From Pisolithus tinctorius (taxonomy: Eukaryota; Basidiomycota; Agaricomycetes; Boletales; Pisolithaceae), in contig JANFAH010000015.1 in the NCBI GenBank assembly GCA_024663395.1, forward strand, positions 372,001 to 436,000: a stretch of 64,000 nt of DNA. The letters run 5' to 3'. A program made the position numbers and the translations under genes. Shown here piece by piece: positions 1-11,040 of this stretch. The notes below the pieces were generated by a model. It saw nothing but the letters and a program-made list of their open reading frames with translations, was not told the origin of the DNA and ran no database searches. Positions within the stretch are counted from its first letter, which is position 1; each line of letters opens with the position of its first letter.

Positions 1-1
1 G

Positions 2-967
2 CAGCTTCAGCATTGGTTTACCCCTGGATTCGAGGCAATTTTAGAACAGGGTGTAAAAGAGGGGTGGTATGACATCGATAACATGCTTGAATGGTATCTA
101 TATATTTCACTGTGTAGTGTTCAGCTGACAGTGCTGGACTAGGCTCATCTTTTGTTGGCTATTCATCCCATGGCTTCAAGAAGAATTGCTGGCCTACAAG
201 GACCATGTAAATAATACAGCAAAATGTCATGACCATAACAAGGTGAGCAACCATCAGTCATGTATATGTTTCATAGACTCATGGACTAATCTCAAGGTTA
301 TGCCACATGGTGTTCCAAATCTTATTTATGAGTCTGCAGGTGACTATAGTGCAATAGATTTCAAGGTGAGTGTCAAACTTCATCTTCTTTGTATTCAACT
401 ATTCAATATTGTATGTTCACCATGAATGATAGGTAAAAGTAGACCTGGTAGCCATCAAACATGTCTGGAAGCTCTATATCACACCAACTCATCTGGTCTT
501 TGACTTAGTCCCTCCTGCATTCAGCATCCACATAGAGAGCTTCTATGTGGATATGGGCTGTCCATCAGTTACTTGCCAGAATGTGTGGGCCATATACTGT
601 GAAATGTGTGGCTTGATCCAGCAACATGCAGATGCACTCACCATGCTCAACTTACATAGCATTTGTCCTGCAGCTGAAGATTATGATGATGATTCATTTC
701 CACTTTGTGAAGGCTGGGCACTTCTCTTCAATGAAGATGGTGATTATTACATGGGTGGTGTGTGGGGTGGATTAGGTCTTGGTAAGTCATGTTGTCAACT
801 GTATATGCAGTACTAATGTAGCTGTCTCAGGCAATGAGCATGTGCAGCAACTCAATGAACTGGATGATGATGACCCTGTTTTGGATGATGTCAATGAGGG
901 GCCAGCTGTTGTTTTAATGGCTTTTTCGGATGACGAGGGGCAGGATGACTCTGATGCTGACTGGTAG
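2..967 (+). CDS. C-terminal part of an intron-rich fungal protein, left end outside window
   Basis: Five exons splice cleanly: GT-AG introns at 94-142, 243-296, 366-432 and 782-830 (49-67 nt). Joining them gives one open frame from the window edge to the stop at 965-967. Landmarks in order are W-L-F-I-P-W-L-Q-E-E-L, then N-K-V-M-P-H-G-V-P-N-L-I-Y, then L-V-P-P-A-F, then G-G-V-W-G-G-L-G-L, then an acidic tail (DDDD, SDDEGQDDSDAD). I recall this landmark order from large multi-copy basidiomycete proteins often labelled hypothetical or integrase-like; no catalytic motif lies in the part seen, so no function is assigned. Reading through the introns would instead give several short ORFs. CpG is rare, as in the neighbouring repeats, yet no stop interrupts the exons. 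A mobile-element origin is likely but unproven. Confidence 0.55.
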
Positions 968-1058
968 ATAAGCAATATTATGATCATTGTTCTTAGTTGT
1001 TCTTCACAATATGTAGTCCATACAAAATGCGAAGGACAGTACATGGAGCTACCTAGAA

Positions 1059-1196
1059 CAATGTGCAAAACTCCCCAAGTACAATGTGCAAAACTCCCAA
1101 GTCCAAAATGCAAAACTCCCAAGTCCAAAACACAAAACCCCCAAGTCCAAAACAGAAAACTCCAAAGTCCAAAACACAAACCTCCGAAGTCCAAAG
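1059..1196. repeat. Minisatellite, about 22-bp unit, six copies
   Basis: Six degenerate tandem units share the core CAAAACTCCCAAGTCCA; units differ by one to four bases. The array starts just after the preceding gene and stops before the first Tc1-like relic. All six frames give low-complexity ORFs over it, which are artefacts of the repeat. Confidence 0.85.
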
Positions 1197-1319
1197 TGTA
1201 ATTTATCAACGTCAAATATGTAATTCACAGCACTCAAGGTCCTCAAACACCAAACTCCCAAATGCAGAATGCAATTCACTGAAGTCCAAAATCTGGGGGA
1301 GCATGATGCTCCTGCTTTC

Positions 1320-1916
1320 CATAGGAAGGGTTGCTTCAAAGAATGGAGGAATCTGGAATTCCAGAAGATGACATTATCTTTCAACAAGATAATGACCCCA
1401 AGCATACCTCTAGAAGAGCCCAGAAATGGTTTGAAGAACAGGATGTCAAGCTTCTAGACTGGCCTGCACAATCTACAGACCTCATCCCAATTGAACACAC
1501 TTGGAATCACCTCAAAAGATCTCTCTCAGGTTATGAGAGTGTTCCTACAGGAGTTCATCAATTATGGGAAAGGGTGGTAGTGGAGTGGGGGAAGATTTCT
1601 GTAGAAGAGTGTCAAAAATGGATAGAAAGCATGCCTAGAAGGGTTGAAGCAGTTATCAAGGCCAAAGGACCTCATACCAAGTACTAGATAGCTGGATTTT
1701 TATAAAGTCACAAAACTGTCTGCATGACATGTCATATTCAAATGGTTGCTATTCTATCAATTCCTATCCAAATCACTTAATTCTTGGACCCATAGAAAGC
1801 CAAGAGTAAGTACTTTATTTCATACACTCATGGTTTAGGGCTATGGTTAGGGGTTATTGTGTTTAGTCATAACTAGTGTAAAATATGCAAACATGCAACA
1901 GTTTGTTGAGCCACTG
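1320..1916 (+). mobile_element. Tc1/mariner relic 1: transposase C-terminal half and 3' terminal repeat
   Basis: An open frame to the stop at 1685-1687 encodes the last third of a Tc1-type DDE transposase. It contains the second catalytic Asp in F-Q-Q-D-N-D-P-K-H-T-S, the W-P-A-Q-S-T-D-L-I-P-I-E-H-T-W motif with the catalytic Glu, and the family's C-terminal helix. The N-terminal DNA-binding domain and first catalytic Asp are missing. The 3' end TTGAGCCACTG stops at 1916 and is followed by TA, the target dinucleotide of this superfamily. The next base begins transposase sequence of relic 2, so this copy may have jumped into the other; no 5' end is visible. Not functional. Confidence 0.85.
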
Positions 1917-2731
1917 TATATGGTCAGATGAGACCTAAATACATAGGACTGGGTCAGATGGGCAAGAGTATGTGTGGAAAAAGAAGGGTGAAGGGCTAAT
2001 TGCTAGAGAGGTCAAGGGTACGGTTAAGTGTAGAAGTGGTTCACTGATGGTATGGGGCTGCAGAAGGTGGAATGGAGCAGGGGTTCTGAGTGAGGTGGAA
2101 GGATGGATGAATGCTGAACAGTATGTGGCCATTTTGGAGCAGGGGCTGCAGCAAATCTTGGAAGACTCTGGAATTCCAGAAGGTGACATTATCTTTCAAC
2201 AAGAAATGGCCCCAAGCACACCTCTAGGAGAACCAAAAGTTGGTTGGAAGAACAGGAAATCAACCTTCTGGACTGGCCTGCACAATCTCCAGACCTTAAT
2301 CCCATTGAACATACTTGGAATCACCTCAAGAGATGCCTCTCAGGTTATGAGAGTGCTCCTACAGGCATTCACTGACTGTGGGAAAGAGTGGTGGAGGAGT
2401 GGGGGAAGATTGATGAGGAGCAGTGTCAAAAATCGATAGAAAGCATGCCTAAAAGGATTGAAGCAGTTATTAGGGCCAAAGGAGTTCATACAAAGTATTA
2501 GATACTTAAATTCATATAAAGTCAAAAAACTGACCACATGAGTCATCATTTCGAAATGGCTGCCATTTGATCAAACCTTATCCAAAACCCTTGACCCCTG
2601 CACCAATAGAGAGCCAAGGATAAGGGCTTTGTTTCATACACTTATAGGTTTGTGCCTAGGTTAGGTGGTATGGAGCATTATTGACTTTACTGAAAAATGT
2701 CCAAACATGTGGTCAGTTTCTTGAGCCACTG
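1917..2731 (+). mobile_element. Tc1/mariner relic 2: frameshifted transposase with 3' terminal repeat
   Basis: This copy starts inside the catalytic domain at W-S-D-E-T (first catalytic Asp, about 1927). It then carries a TAA at 1936-1938, the V-W-K-K-K-G-E segment, and a match to relic 1 from E-D-S-G-I-P-E-G-D-I-I-F-Q-Q onward. One base is missing near 2209 relative to relic 1, which changes frame before the second Asp, and a TGA interrupts the C-terminal part near 2371. The transposase frame ends near 2502 and the terminal repeat TTGAGCCACTG ends at 2731, followed by TA. It is closely related to relic 1 and clearly dead. Confidence 0.82.
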
Positions 2732-2733
2732 TA

Positions 2734-2900
2734 CATTAGTGTGAGACAGTAGGGACACAATAAACACAAGGTTGTGAGGTTAGTTGTGTGGGCAACAGTA
2801 ATGTTAAGGTATGAAGACAAGAATGGAATGTGGTTCTCATGGCCTGGAATGGATGCATTGAGATGGAAGATGGACTACATATGACTTGCCAAATCTAACA
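2734..2900 (-). mobile_element. Copia LTR fragment
   Basis: Read on the minus strand it starts TGTTAGATTTGGCAAG and matches, base for base with scattered changes, the LTR of the Copia element at about 39950-40480. It is truncated directly after the adjoining Tc1 relic. No internal Copia sequence lies next to it. Confidence 0.7.
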
Positions 2901-3245
2901 CCTTCTTCTGTCTATTCACTAGCATCCTCCATAATTTCCCTGACAGGGAACAGTCTCTAGAAATCCATGACCCTAACTCCAGGAAACAAGTTTTAATTCC
3001 AACATGTCCTTGCAACAGACTACAACCCCTTCTGTGATTTGTAAACTCTGAAGATGAAGAAGACTACTTTGTGTGAAAACAGGTGTGTTGCCACATGAAT
3101 CAACCTGAACAGGGTTTTTAGTATTGGTCAAGGACTTGTACAAATTGAAAGGAGACCAAGACTATGCTTTCTCTATGTGTTCTCTCTACATTTCTGATCC
3201 ACCCTTATACCCTTCAAAGTCTACTGCTCTTTTGCCTACAGATGC
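2901..3245 (+). repeat. Unclassified repeat 'H', copy 1
   Basis: The first about 290 bp are nearly identical to 57985-58273. It contains only short ORFs; one frame reads N-S-E-D-E-E-D-Y-F-V, reminiscent of a Gypsy inter-domain linker, but nothing diagnostic. In this copy it runs straight into the Gypsy pol relic, whereas the second copy is interrupted by an LTR and gag. Confidence 0.5.
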
Positions 3246-4246
3246 TTCCTTAAAGACTGGCCTGGGTCAAAAGATTAAAGACTGGCTTACTGCACCAACA
3301 TTACTGAAGTGTGTGGGGTTTTAGGTTTTTGCTTCTATTGCAGGATCTTTATCAAGGACTTTGCTAAACACATGTGTCCCCTCATCAAACTAACCAGGAA
3401 GGATGTCCCCTTCAAATTCTGTGATGGACATAGAGAGGCCATGGAGTATCTCTGCTGGGCTATCATCTCATCCCCTGCACTGTGAACTACTGGTTATAAT
3501 TCTGAAAGGAAAGTCATCCTAGCAGTTGACACTTCTAACATTGCAGTCAGGTACCTCCTCATGCAGGATGGGGAAGATGGCAAATGCTACCCTGCTAGGC
3601 TCAGTTCAATAACCCTCAATGATCACAAATGCCACTACAGCCAAGCCAAGCTCAAGCTATTTGGACTTTTCCATGCCTTACACAATGTCAAGCTTCATAT
3701 CTTTGGTGTGCAGAATTTAGTTGTCAAAGTTGATGCATGGTATATCAAAGGGATGATTAACAATCCTGACTTACAGCCCAATGTGACCATAAACCATTGG
3801 ATTGCCAGAATTCTTTTATTCAACTTTGAGCTCATACATGTTCCAGCACACAAGCATACAGTGTCAGATGGACTTTTGTGGAGACCAAGAGCAGATGAAG
3901 ATGAGGATGGGGAAGAGGACTATGAGGATTGGATAGATGAGTGTGGGGCCTTTGCTGGCAAGCTCCTGAATCACAGGGAGGCCTGTTTCAAGTCTCTGCT
4001 TTTCCCTTCAGAAATTCTGAATGTTGTGTCAGACTCATCCCTTAACCTACTTCAGAGTCTAGGCATCTTTTCCACCAAAGGATTGTTGCCAGAAATTCTT
4101 GAGACCAAAATTCCATGATTGGAGAAAGCAAATCAGAGAGAGGAGAGGTTGAGAGTGGTGAAGAAATTTTTAGAAATGAAGGTTGTCTTTGTCAGTGGCC
4201 TGCAGAGTTTTTGTTGAGGTCTGTCAAGTATGGGTTTACCCTTGGG
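3246..4246 (+). pseudogene. Ty3/Gypsy pol relic: end of reverse transcriptase plus RNase H
   Basis: Broken frames encode the connection region (F-I-K-D-F-A-K-H style) and, from 3561, an RNase H module with D-T-S, Y-P-A-R, H-C-H-Y-S-Q, L-F-G-L-F-H-A-L, L-V-V-K-V-D-A and I-H-V-P-A-H-K-H. These are hallmarks of a large Agaricomycete Gypsy clade. An acidic tail (DEDEDGEEDYEDWID) follows. Several stops and frame changes separate the parts, gag, protease and most of the reverse transcriptase are absent, and a near-identical copy lies at 60235-61229. Confidence 0.8.
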
Positions 4247-5102
4247 TGACTGGTGTGAGTCAAAGTGTGGAAGGCTGGTGTGAACCAAACAAAACCAACA
4301 CCAAAGACAACAAAGAGTGAGTGGTGGTTTACCTCTGTGGAACCTGGAGGGCAGAAGGAATCTAATGTGGGGGGAACTTCAAGTGGAGGGTGCTCCTTGT
4401 GCAAGTCAATGTCAAGTTATGCAGGAGTGGATGGATGACTAAGTAGGAGTTGCTGACTAAGTGTGGATAAAGCTTCAGATAAAGGATGGAGGTAGATAGA
4501 CCCTTGATGGAGCCTCAACTACCACATATGATGAATGGTGACAGATAGACTCTTCTGAATGAGCCTCAACTGTCAACAACAAGTTATGTACTGAACTGAC
4601 TGCTGAGTGACTTCTGGATTGCTTGTTGGGTAGCTAAGTACATGGGGGTTTATATACTGTGGGGGGACCACAGCTTGTGACAAACAAGGGACAAATGCTT
4701 GGTAAGTAGTGAGTAAGGACTGTAAGCACTGAGTAATCCTGACAAATAAGCAAGAAATGGAAAGTAAGCAAGCATAGAAGGATTGATAAGTATTGGCAAT
4801 AAATGAGTCAAGGACAGTCAAAATATCACAGAATGAGTCAAATGGAGTCAGAAACTGAGTAAGTGCACTGGATATCACATTAGGGGGTGGTAATGCAAGT
4901 CAGATCTCAGTGGAGACATCACTGGACCAACAGATTGGATGACAGATGGATGGTGTTTCCAGATGGGGAAGTATTAATTCCAGAAATGGATGGCATGAGT
5001 CAGGTGTCAAAGGGCTAGGGTGGTGGGGGTCTGTGGGGTACTGGGAGCATAGGCAATTGTGTCCCCCACCCATTCATCCTCTCAGTGAAGTCAATAAATA
5101 CT

Positions 5103-6273
5103 TCATGAATGGGGCACTGACAGAGGGGAGGGAGAAGGGGGGACATTATCTGCTGGGTCTTGCAGTAAAAAGGCAAGATGCACATCATACTCATCATGGA
5201 TGCAATCAGGAAGGCTGGAGAACAGTAGATTATACTGCAGCTGTTGCAATGCAGGGAGAATGATGGACAAGATTGGAATAAAGATGGTGCAGGGAGCAGG
5301 GAGGAAGGATCCATATGCTTCATCAAGTGGGGAGACCAAAACAACCACATAAGACCTTTGTAAGTGAGTGACAGACCTGAGGTGACCAAAGAACATCCTT
5401 CTGGAGGTGTCATAGTCATGCCTCAACCCCAGCCAGACTCGGCCTCACATCTGTTCAGTCTGGCCTTGGCCTCACCAATCCCATATCTCCAGTTGGTCTA
5501 GCATGCTAGACACTGCTTTGCAGTGTCTGTCATTTCGGTTAGGTCCTGCCCAGTCATGTCCCTGGTCCTTTCTGTCCTGGTCTCCATCGTCTTAGTCATA
5601 TCTTACTAATACTTGTCTTACCAATCACCTTAGCAATCTTTGCGAGACTGGCATTACCGGTCTCTGTACTATAGTTACTTCTGGTATATAAACTCGTAGA
5701 TACTCAGCCTGTAGACCTCAGTCCGAAATCAACTAAGTTAACTCTGATAACCCCATCTCGGCCTTGGACTTGGACTGAGACCCACACAAGGGAATAGTGC
5801 TGTAGCCTCAGTTGCTAAGTCCAAACAGTCCAACCATCTGAACCCTCAACTTCACTCCTGATCCCGACCCCTCAGCTTCATGCCCACTTCGGTCTCCAGT
5901 CCAGCCTCAGCCCAGACAAATCCTTGAACTTGACAGGAAGTCATACTGATGAGGAGAACATGCTGACCAAGCTGCATGGGATGGGACAGGGCTGACAATG
6001 ATGGAATGAACCAGGGGGCTTCAGGACAGAAGCTGGTGGGAACACCTGGCAAATATATATATGTAGCCATTGTCTCTGGCAAATGAGACAAGTGAGACAA
6101 TCAATGAAGAGGCAGCCATATCTGATGGACTTAGCAAAATGAGTGTCTGATGGTTGGAGTGCTGTAGAATTGGAAGGCAGGATGGCATGGCTGAGCACTT
6201 TAAGTGAGTGTGAGAACAGAGTTGATATCTTTGGAAATGGTGGAGATACAATGAAAACCAGAATGCTGTACAC
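5103..6273 (-). pseudogene. Conserved unrecognised ORF of element B, copy 1
   Basis: Minus-strand frames 6273-5941 and 5426-5103 are parts of one reading frame split by the solo LTR. The other copy of B keeps the same protein uninterrupted. Shared blocks include V-L-S-H-x-I-L-P-S, G-V-P-T-S-F-C-P-E-A, Q-L-G-Q-H, R-S-Y-V-V-V, E-A-Y-G-S-F-L-P-A-P, I-P-x-L-S-I-I-L-P and L-P-D-C-I-H-D. The protein is rich in Ser, Pro and hydrophobic residues. I recognise no family, and cannot exclude that the minus frame is only open by composition. Confidence 0.4.
5408..5935 (+). mobile_element. Solo Gypsy LTR (528 bp) inside element B
   Basis: It begins TGTCATAGTC and ends GAACTTGACA, with a TATATAAA box near 5693, and matches the 3' LTR at 21577-22121 along its length. 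The flanks GGAGG and GGAAG look like a 5-bp target duplication with one change. The other copy of B (around 14345) has the undisrupted site, so the insertion borders are supported directly. Confidence 0.88.
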
Positions 6274-6507
6274 AGGTGCTAAAACTTTTTTAATGTGTGC
6301 TTAACTTGGTTCCTCTTTTTTCTTTAGCACTGATGACTCATTCTTGTGTGAAGGATGACTGCTCATGTCCAGCAGTCCTTCTACACATGAGGGCTTTAGT
6401 CTTCATATGCATGGCATGGGTGCACAACTCATCAACAAATTAGGCAGAGTCAGCTGTAACCATGTCCACAACACCTTTGGTGTGTGACACTGGGCTTCAA
6501 GTCCAGG

Positions 6508-7285
6508 TGACAGGGGCTAAGTTCAGTTGACCAGAGTCAAGGCTGAGAGTGTGGGAACAAGACTGGTAGCATGGGAAACCAACCAGTCTTTGAGTCTGCA
6601 CAGGGGGAAGCCAGTCCAGGGTTGGATCTACCTCCCTTGGTTTCAGCTTATGAGCTGTACCCTTATGCAAGCCAGGGAGAGGTCCAGGACAGGGGTTGGG
6701 GATAGACAAAGACTTGGCCTTAGTGATTAAGAAGACTCAAGGGGTAATACAGAGTTGAGGGTAATACTAAGTTGATATTCTGACTGAGGTGCTATGAAGT
6801 ATGTACAGGGGTTAAATTGTACATGAGGCTGGTCCAGGGTAATGAACATAGAGCTGGACTTGTTAATAAGCTATTAGCAAGATGATTACCAAGGGGTGGA
6901 CAGCCACAGAGGCTGTGCTGAGACTAATAGCCAAAGTCTGGGTGACTGGCATAACCAGAGTCAGACACAGGTTTTGTACAGTAAGCAAAGGTCAGATGAA
7001 AGGACTAGACTAAATATAGCACAAACATCAGAAAACAGACTGGAGTTATGTCCAGGTGACCCAGACATGGACCTGGGAGGACCAGGGTGGAGCAGGGCAA
7101 GGCTGAGAGGCCAGAGTGGACTGGAGATAGGGGGAAAACACTGGACTTGAGTTATCTAGGCCAGAGTTGGGTTACCTAGGGCCAGAGTTGAGTTTCTAGG
7201 TTGGACTAGGTCTGGACTTGACCAGAGATAGGGGCTATGGGTCTGGGCTGGACTGGGCTTGAGTCCAAGAGTCATGAATGTGACA
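6508..7285 (-). mobile_element. LTR of Gypsy-like element 'C', copy 1
   Basis: On the minus strand it starts TGTCACATTC right after a purine tract (AAGAGGGGGATAC, 7286-7298). That tract is the same polypurine tract that precedes the Gypsy LTR at 21577. A TATA-like element (GCTATATTTAG) lies near 7018. The far end at TGACAGG is less certain. A near-identical copy is at 61245-62062. Placement after a polypurine tract makes it a 3' LTR of a reverse-strand element. Confidence 0.65.
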
Positions 7286-8350
7286 GTATCCCCCTCTTAG
7301 GAACCAAACCCTTGAGGTTCCATAGGGAAATATGCTCAGAGGGTTACACAATGTAGTCACATGACTAACAGTGAGTCTGAGTGCACACACAGTGCTGAGG
7401 GTGAGCCAGAGGGCCAGGAAACAGGGCAGTGATGACCAGAGGTCCAGTAGTTCAGCCCAGAACGGCATATGCCAGGTCTAGGGACAAGAGTCAAGACTGA
7501 GGAGTGTTCTGGGAACCCAAGGCCAGAGAAGCAATGAAAAGGGGGCCAGAGACTGGTCTAAGAGGCTGTCAGATGGTTTAGTGGGCCTGGATGAGCCAAA
7601 GCCAAGTCTGGAAGTGATTAGGCCAGCTGGACAGGGGTTCTGGAGGCAGCTGAAAGCCGAAGCCAGTGTTTCATAGGGCTGGAGTTGCACTTTGGAGATG
7701 GGTTAAGGCAAAATGAAGGCCAAGAGGGTCCAGAGGGGTCTGGAGATGACCAAAAGATGGTCCAGGGGTGTACCAATGTGCTTCTGAGTGATACTAGAGT
7801 GACATGAAGGCTGGGTGGGTGCAGGAAGGACCAGGGAACCAGTCTAGGAATGTACTGGTTGGACTGGGGGTGCACTGCAAGGGCATGAAGGGTCATGGAA
7901 ATGGCTGAGAAGGCCAGAACAGGTCCAAGGTCTGCTCCAGGGGGTCATGGGGTCTGAAAGGGTGTATCTACAGAAGAAAAAGAGAACAGATAACCAAAAA
8001 CAGAGAAGCATAACAAGGAAACAGGAAACTGAAGCTAGAGACAGAGCCAAAGCTGAAGGCTGAGACTGAGGGTGGCTGAAGCCAAAGGCCAAGGCTGGGG
8101 GTGGCCAAAGCTGAAGGCTGAGACCAAGCATGGCTGAAGCCAGTTGTGCTAAAGCAGATGCTGTCCAATTGCAGGTGTGCTGGAGGAAACAGTGAGACTA
8201 AAGACTGGTCAAGGGGACAGAAGGCCAGGAAGGCCAGGGACTGGTCTGATGGTCAGAGAGGGCTTAGAATAGCCAGGTGGGGACCAGTCAGGAGCCAGAG
8301 AGGGCCAGAGGGGCCAGCTGGAGACTGGTCTAATGGTCAGTGGGGGCCTC
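7286..8350 (-). other. Internal remnant of element C, purine-rich, no recognisable gene
   Basis: The stretch upstream of the element C polypurine tract is G/A-rich on the plus strand and full of short degenerate repeats (GGCCAG, CTGGTC, GAAGGCTGAG). Minus-strand ORFs up to 95 codons are Leu/Ser/Pro-rich and look compositional. It is duplicated, with few changes, at 62063-63128. I see no domain in it. Confidence 0.55.
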
Positions 8351-9796
8351 TGATGAGCCTTATTACATAATATGTGGATAGAAACTGATGACAGAATACC
8401 CAAATGAAAATGAGAGCTCATTGGGACAATTATGTAACTTTGTGATATACTGGAGATGGAGTCCTTGGGAACACATATAAAACATAGTGAGATGCTCACC
8501 AAAGATTACATAATGTATTATGTGGTCTACTGAATGATTTTTCAACAAACAAATAATTCCAAACAGTGTTTTTGCACCCTTAAGCCTCCTTGCTGTAACA
8601 CAAGTCAAGAAATCACCATTCTGGCTCATCAGGGACATTCTGTCAGGGCAACCTCAGCAAATGCCAGTGTACACTATAGTATAATCAACAGAATATGCTA
8701 TCAGCACCATTGGTCTCTTCAGAAAACTGCTGGAAGTCATCTCCTACACTGTTTCCCCACCTATGCCCCATGTGGCCTGGAACCAATCAGTACAGCAAGA
8801 GCTGAGAATGATGTGGAGGTCCAATCAGGCATTCATAAACAAACAAATCACCCACTAAATACTACATCACAGCTGAAGAAAAGCCTGCCTGAAGGCTCAG
8901 GTGAAGCACAACCCTCCTAGGCACTCCCAGTATCATGGGAGGATTGGCCAGACTGTATTCTGAGCTGAACTGGGGATCACAGGGAAGGAGTTATTTGGTC
9001 ATTTATGACTAAAGACAATATGCAGTGCCAGATAGAAGGCCAGGAATGTGCAACCTGGTAGCTCAGTAGCATATCCCTCCCATGGTACCTGGAGTGAGAG
9101 AGGGTTTAGCTTCACCCTGACCTCCATACCACTTTCCCCTTCACAGAGATGCACCAGTTAATGGCTGATTGGTTTGTTTATGATAGGATGAATGCCAGAT
9201 TGGACCTCCACATCATTCTCAGCTCTCACTGTACTGATTAGTTCCAGGACACATGGGGCAGAGGTGGGGAAACAGTGTAGGAGATGGCTTCCAGCAGGTT
9301 TCTGAAGAGACCAATGGTGCTGATAGCATATTCTATTGATTATACTGTAGTGGACACCAGCATTTGCTGAGGTTGCCCTGACAGAATGTCCCTGATGAGC
9401 CAGAATGGTGATTTCTTGACTTGTGTTACAGCAAGGAGGCTTAAGGGTGCAAAAACACTGTTTGGAATTATTTGTTTGTTGACAAATCATTCAGTAGACC
9501 ATGTAATACATTATGTAAGCTTTGGTGAGCATCTCACCATGTCTTTTATGTGTTCCCAAGGACTACATCTCCAGTATATCACAAAGTTACATAATTGTCC
9601 CAATGAGCTCTCATTTTCATTTGGGTATTCTGTCATCACTTTCTATCCAAATATTATGTAATATGGCTCATCAGAGAGCCATGACCACCTGCTTTAATCC
9701 ATCTACCAACACCTTGGGCTCAATGATAATAGTTCACTCACTACACCACAATCAGTGAAAAACATGCAAACATTGGGACAATTTTGTGAGCCACTG
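8351..9796. mobile_element. Long palindromic foldback element FB2, copy 1
   Basis: Bases from about 8351 to 8880 reappear inverted at about 9675 to 9150; for example the T-N-N-S-K-Q-C-F-C-T-L-K-P-P-C-C-N-T translation occurs on both strands. The centre (about 8930-9080) is homologous to the centres of FB1a and FB1b. The right terminus TGTGAGCCACTG followed by TA resembles the Tc1-like ends at 1916 and 2731; the left terminus is missing where it abuts element C. No transposase frame is present, so it is non-autonomous, probably mobilised by a Tc1/mariner enzyme. Confidence 0.75.
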
Positions 9797-10629
9797 TACT
9801 GTCAGTTAATTCCACTGCCTCCAAGCCCCTGTCAATGCTCCCTTTGGAATTCATTCTGCTCATCACCTCAGGTTGCATCCTACCCCCTTGCAGCTTTGGA
9901 GTTGCACCCAACCATCAACATGTTGTCCAGAGTCATTGATATGCCACTCCAAAATTCTGCAACCTAGCCACTGCACCACCACATCACCAGTCAATCCTGC
10001 TGTATGTCTGTAAAAAGTCTGGTTACCCCTGTCACCCCAAAGTCCTGCAAGACTTTCTTCATACCCATATACTCTCCCCTTTGGCACTTCTGCTGTCCCT
10101 CCTAGCTTTGCCTTCCACCCTTTACTCAGTGGTACACCATACCATCAATCTTCTGGAAAATACCCATGCATCCTCTGCTCTTTTATTGACTACCTAACAG
10201 TCCAGTTTCACATGTCCCTGTACTTCACTGATGTCTGACACACCCACCATTATTTTCCAGACTTTTAGTTTTTCTGCCCCACTTTGTTCTGACTTGTACC
10301 TACATCCCATGTACTATATAATTCTGCCTTAGTGTCAGAATAATACTCACCCACTTTTGGAGTCACTATCTATGTGTCTTTTGTGAGTCTAAGCATCCCC
10401 AGTGTCAAAAGAGTCTATTGCATCTACAGTGTCAACCATGTCTCCAGCATCTCTCTTTCTTCTTGAGTTCTCTGCATCATACAAGTCCCTTATCATGCCC
10501 TCTTTATCAAGTAAATCCCCTCTCAGTGCCAAGGTCCTCATTCAGAATTCTGTATACCCAACCTGTTCACTCTTTGTGCACCTACAACCCCCCCAGAATT
10601 AAATTCTGCATCTCTTGCACATTTACCTA
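9797..10629. other. No recognisable feature
   Basis: CpG-poor sequence between two palindromic elements. The ORFs present (60-83 codons on both strands) show no family motif and no splice-supported structure. It is probably decayed repeat or intergenic DNA. Confidence 0.4.
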
Positions 10630-10687
10630 CAGTGAAGGACAAAACTGTTGCAATGTTTGCCATGTGTGAATTATTGATGGTGTAGCT

Positions 10688-10979
10688 TGTCAAGAATGCA
10701 TTCTGGAGTTATGGTAGCCTCTTGGAGTTTCGCCCAGAGGGCTTGGAGTTTCTCCCCAATCCTTGGAATTAAATTCCGATGTCACTATGCTTACTAATTA
10801 CAGTACTATAAATTTTCTGCACTGTTCTTTTCCACCTCAGTGACTACTTCATACACTGAGGTGAGCATACCTATACTTACATTCATTTACTTGGTACTGA
10901 TGTAGTGTAGATACTCATAACTTCATTAGGTGCCAATACAGTGACTACTACATACACTGAGATACTCATAACTTTGTTA
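10688..10979 (+). repeat. 5' LTR of the 10.7-16.8 kb Copia element
   Basis: 292 bp, beginning TGTCAAGAATGC and ending CTTTGTTA. Internal landmarks are two ACTCATAACTT repeats and a TATAAATTTTC motif near 10807. The sequence just inside (GGTTATGAGCCC) is the likely primer-binding region; its tRNA was not identified. Confidence 0.9.
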
Positions 10980-11040
10980 GGTTATGAGCCCTGCTCTTGT
11001 GCTCTAATTCCAAAACAGTTATTACACAGCAACACTACCC

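Larger units (their letters stand above)
4247..6488 (-). mobile_element. Repeat element 'B', copy 1, unclassified, interrupted by a solo LTR
   Basis: Comparison with 61217-61240 shows that this block interrupts an otherwise continuous sequence (the shared GGGTGAC is followed here by B, there by CAGGCTTCAAG). GTGAC occurs at both borders and may be the target duplication. A second copy lies at about 13535-14895. On the minus strand it carries a conserved ORF followed by an LTR-like block (about 4944 down to 4569) with a TATATAAA box near 4657 and TGTCA...TGACA style ends. It is probably a degraded retroelement, but no reverse transcriptase, integrase or transposase motif is visible, so the class is open. 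Confidence 0.55.

Noticed and set aside
1059..1196. CRISPR-like array
   Set aside because: Units are contiguous and degenerate with no spacers; a minisatellite in a eukaryote.
7286..8350. Antisense Cys-rich gene in element C, by analogy with the other Gypsy families
   Set aside because: The plus-strand ORFs there are short, lack paired cysteines and arise from purine-rich repeats.
8534..9490. A 128-codon ORF and its 110-codon twin on the other strand as a new gene family
   Set aside because: They are the two arms of palindrome FB2; translation similarity follows from the inverted repeat, and no codon-level conservation against FB1 is evident.
10402..10669. Two overlapping plus-strand ORFs (66 and 83 codons)
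   Set aside because: Ser/Pro-rich by composition, ending inside the FB1a terminal repeat; no motif or splice support.
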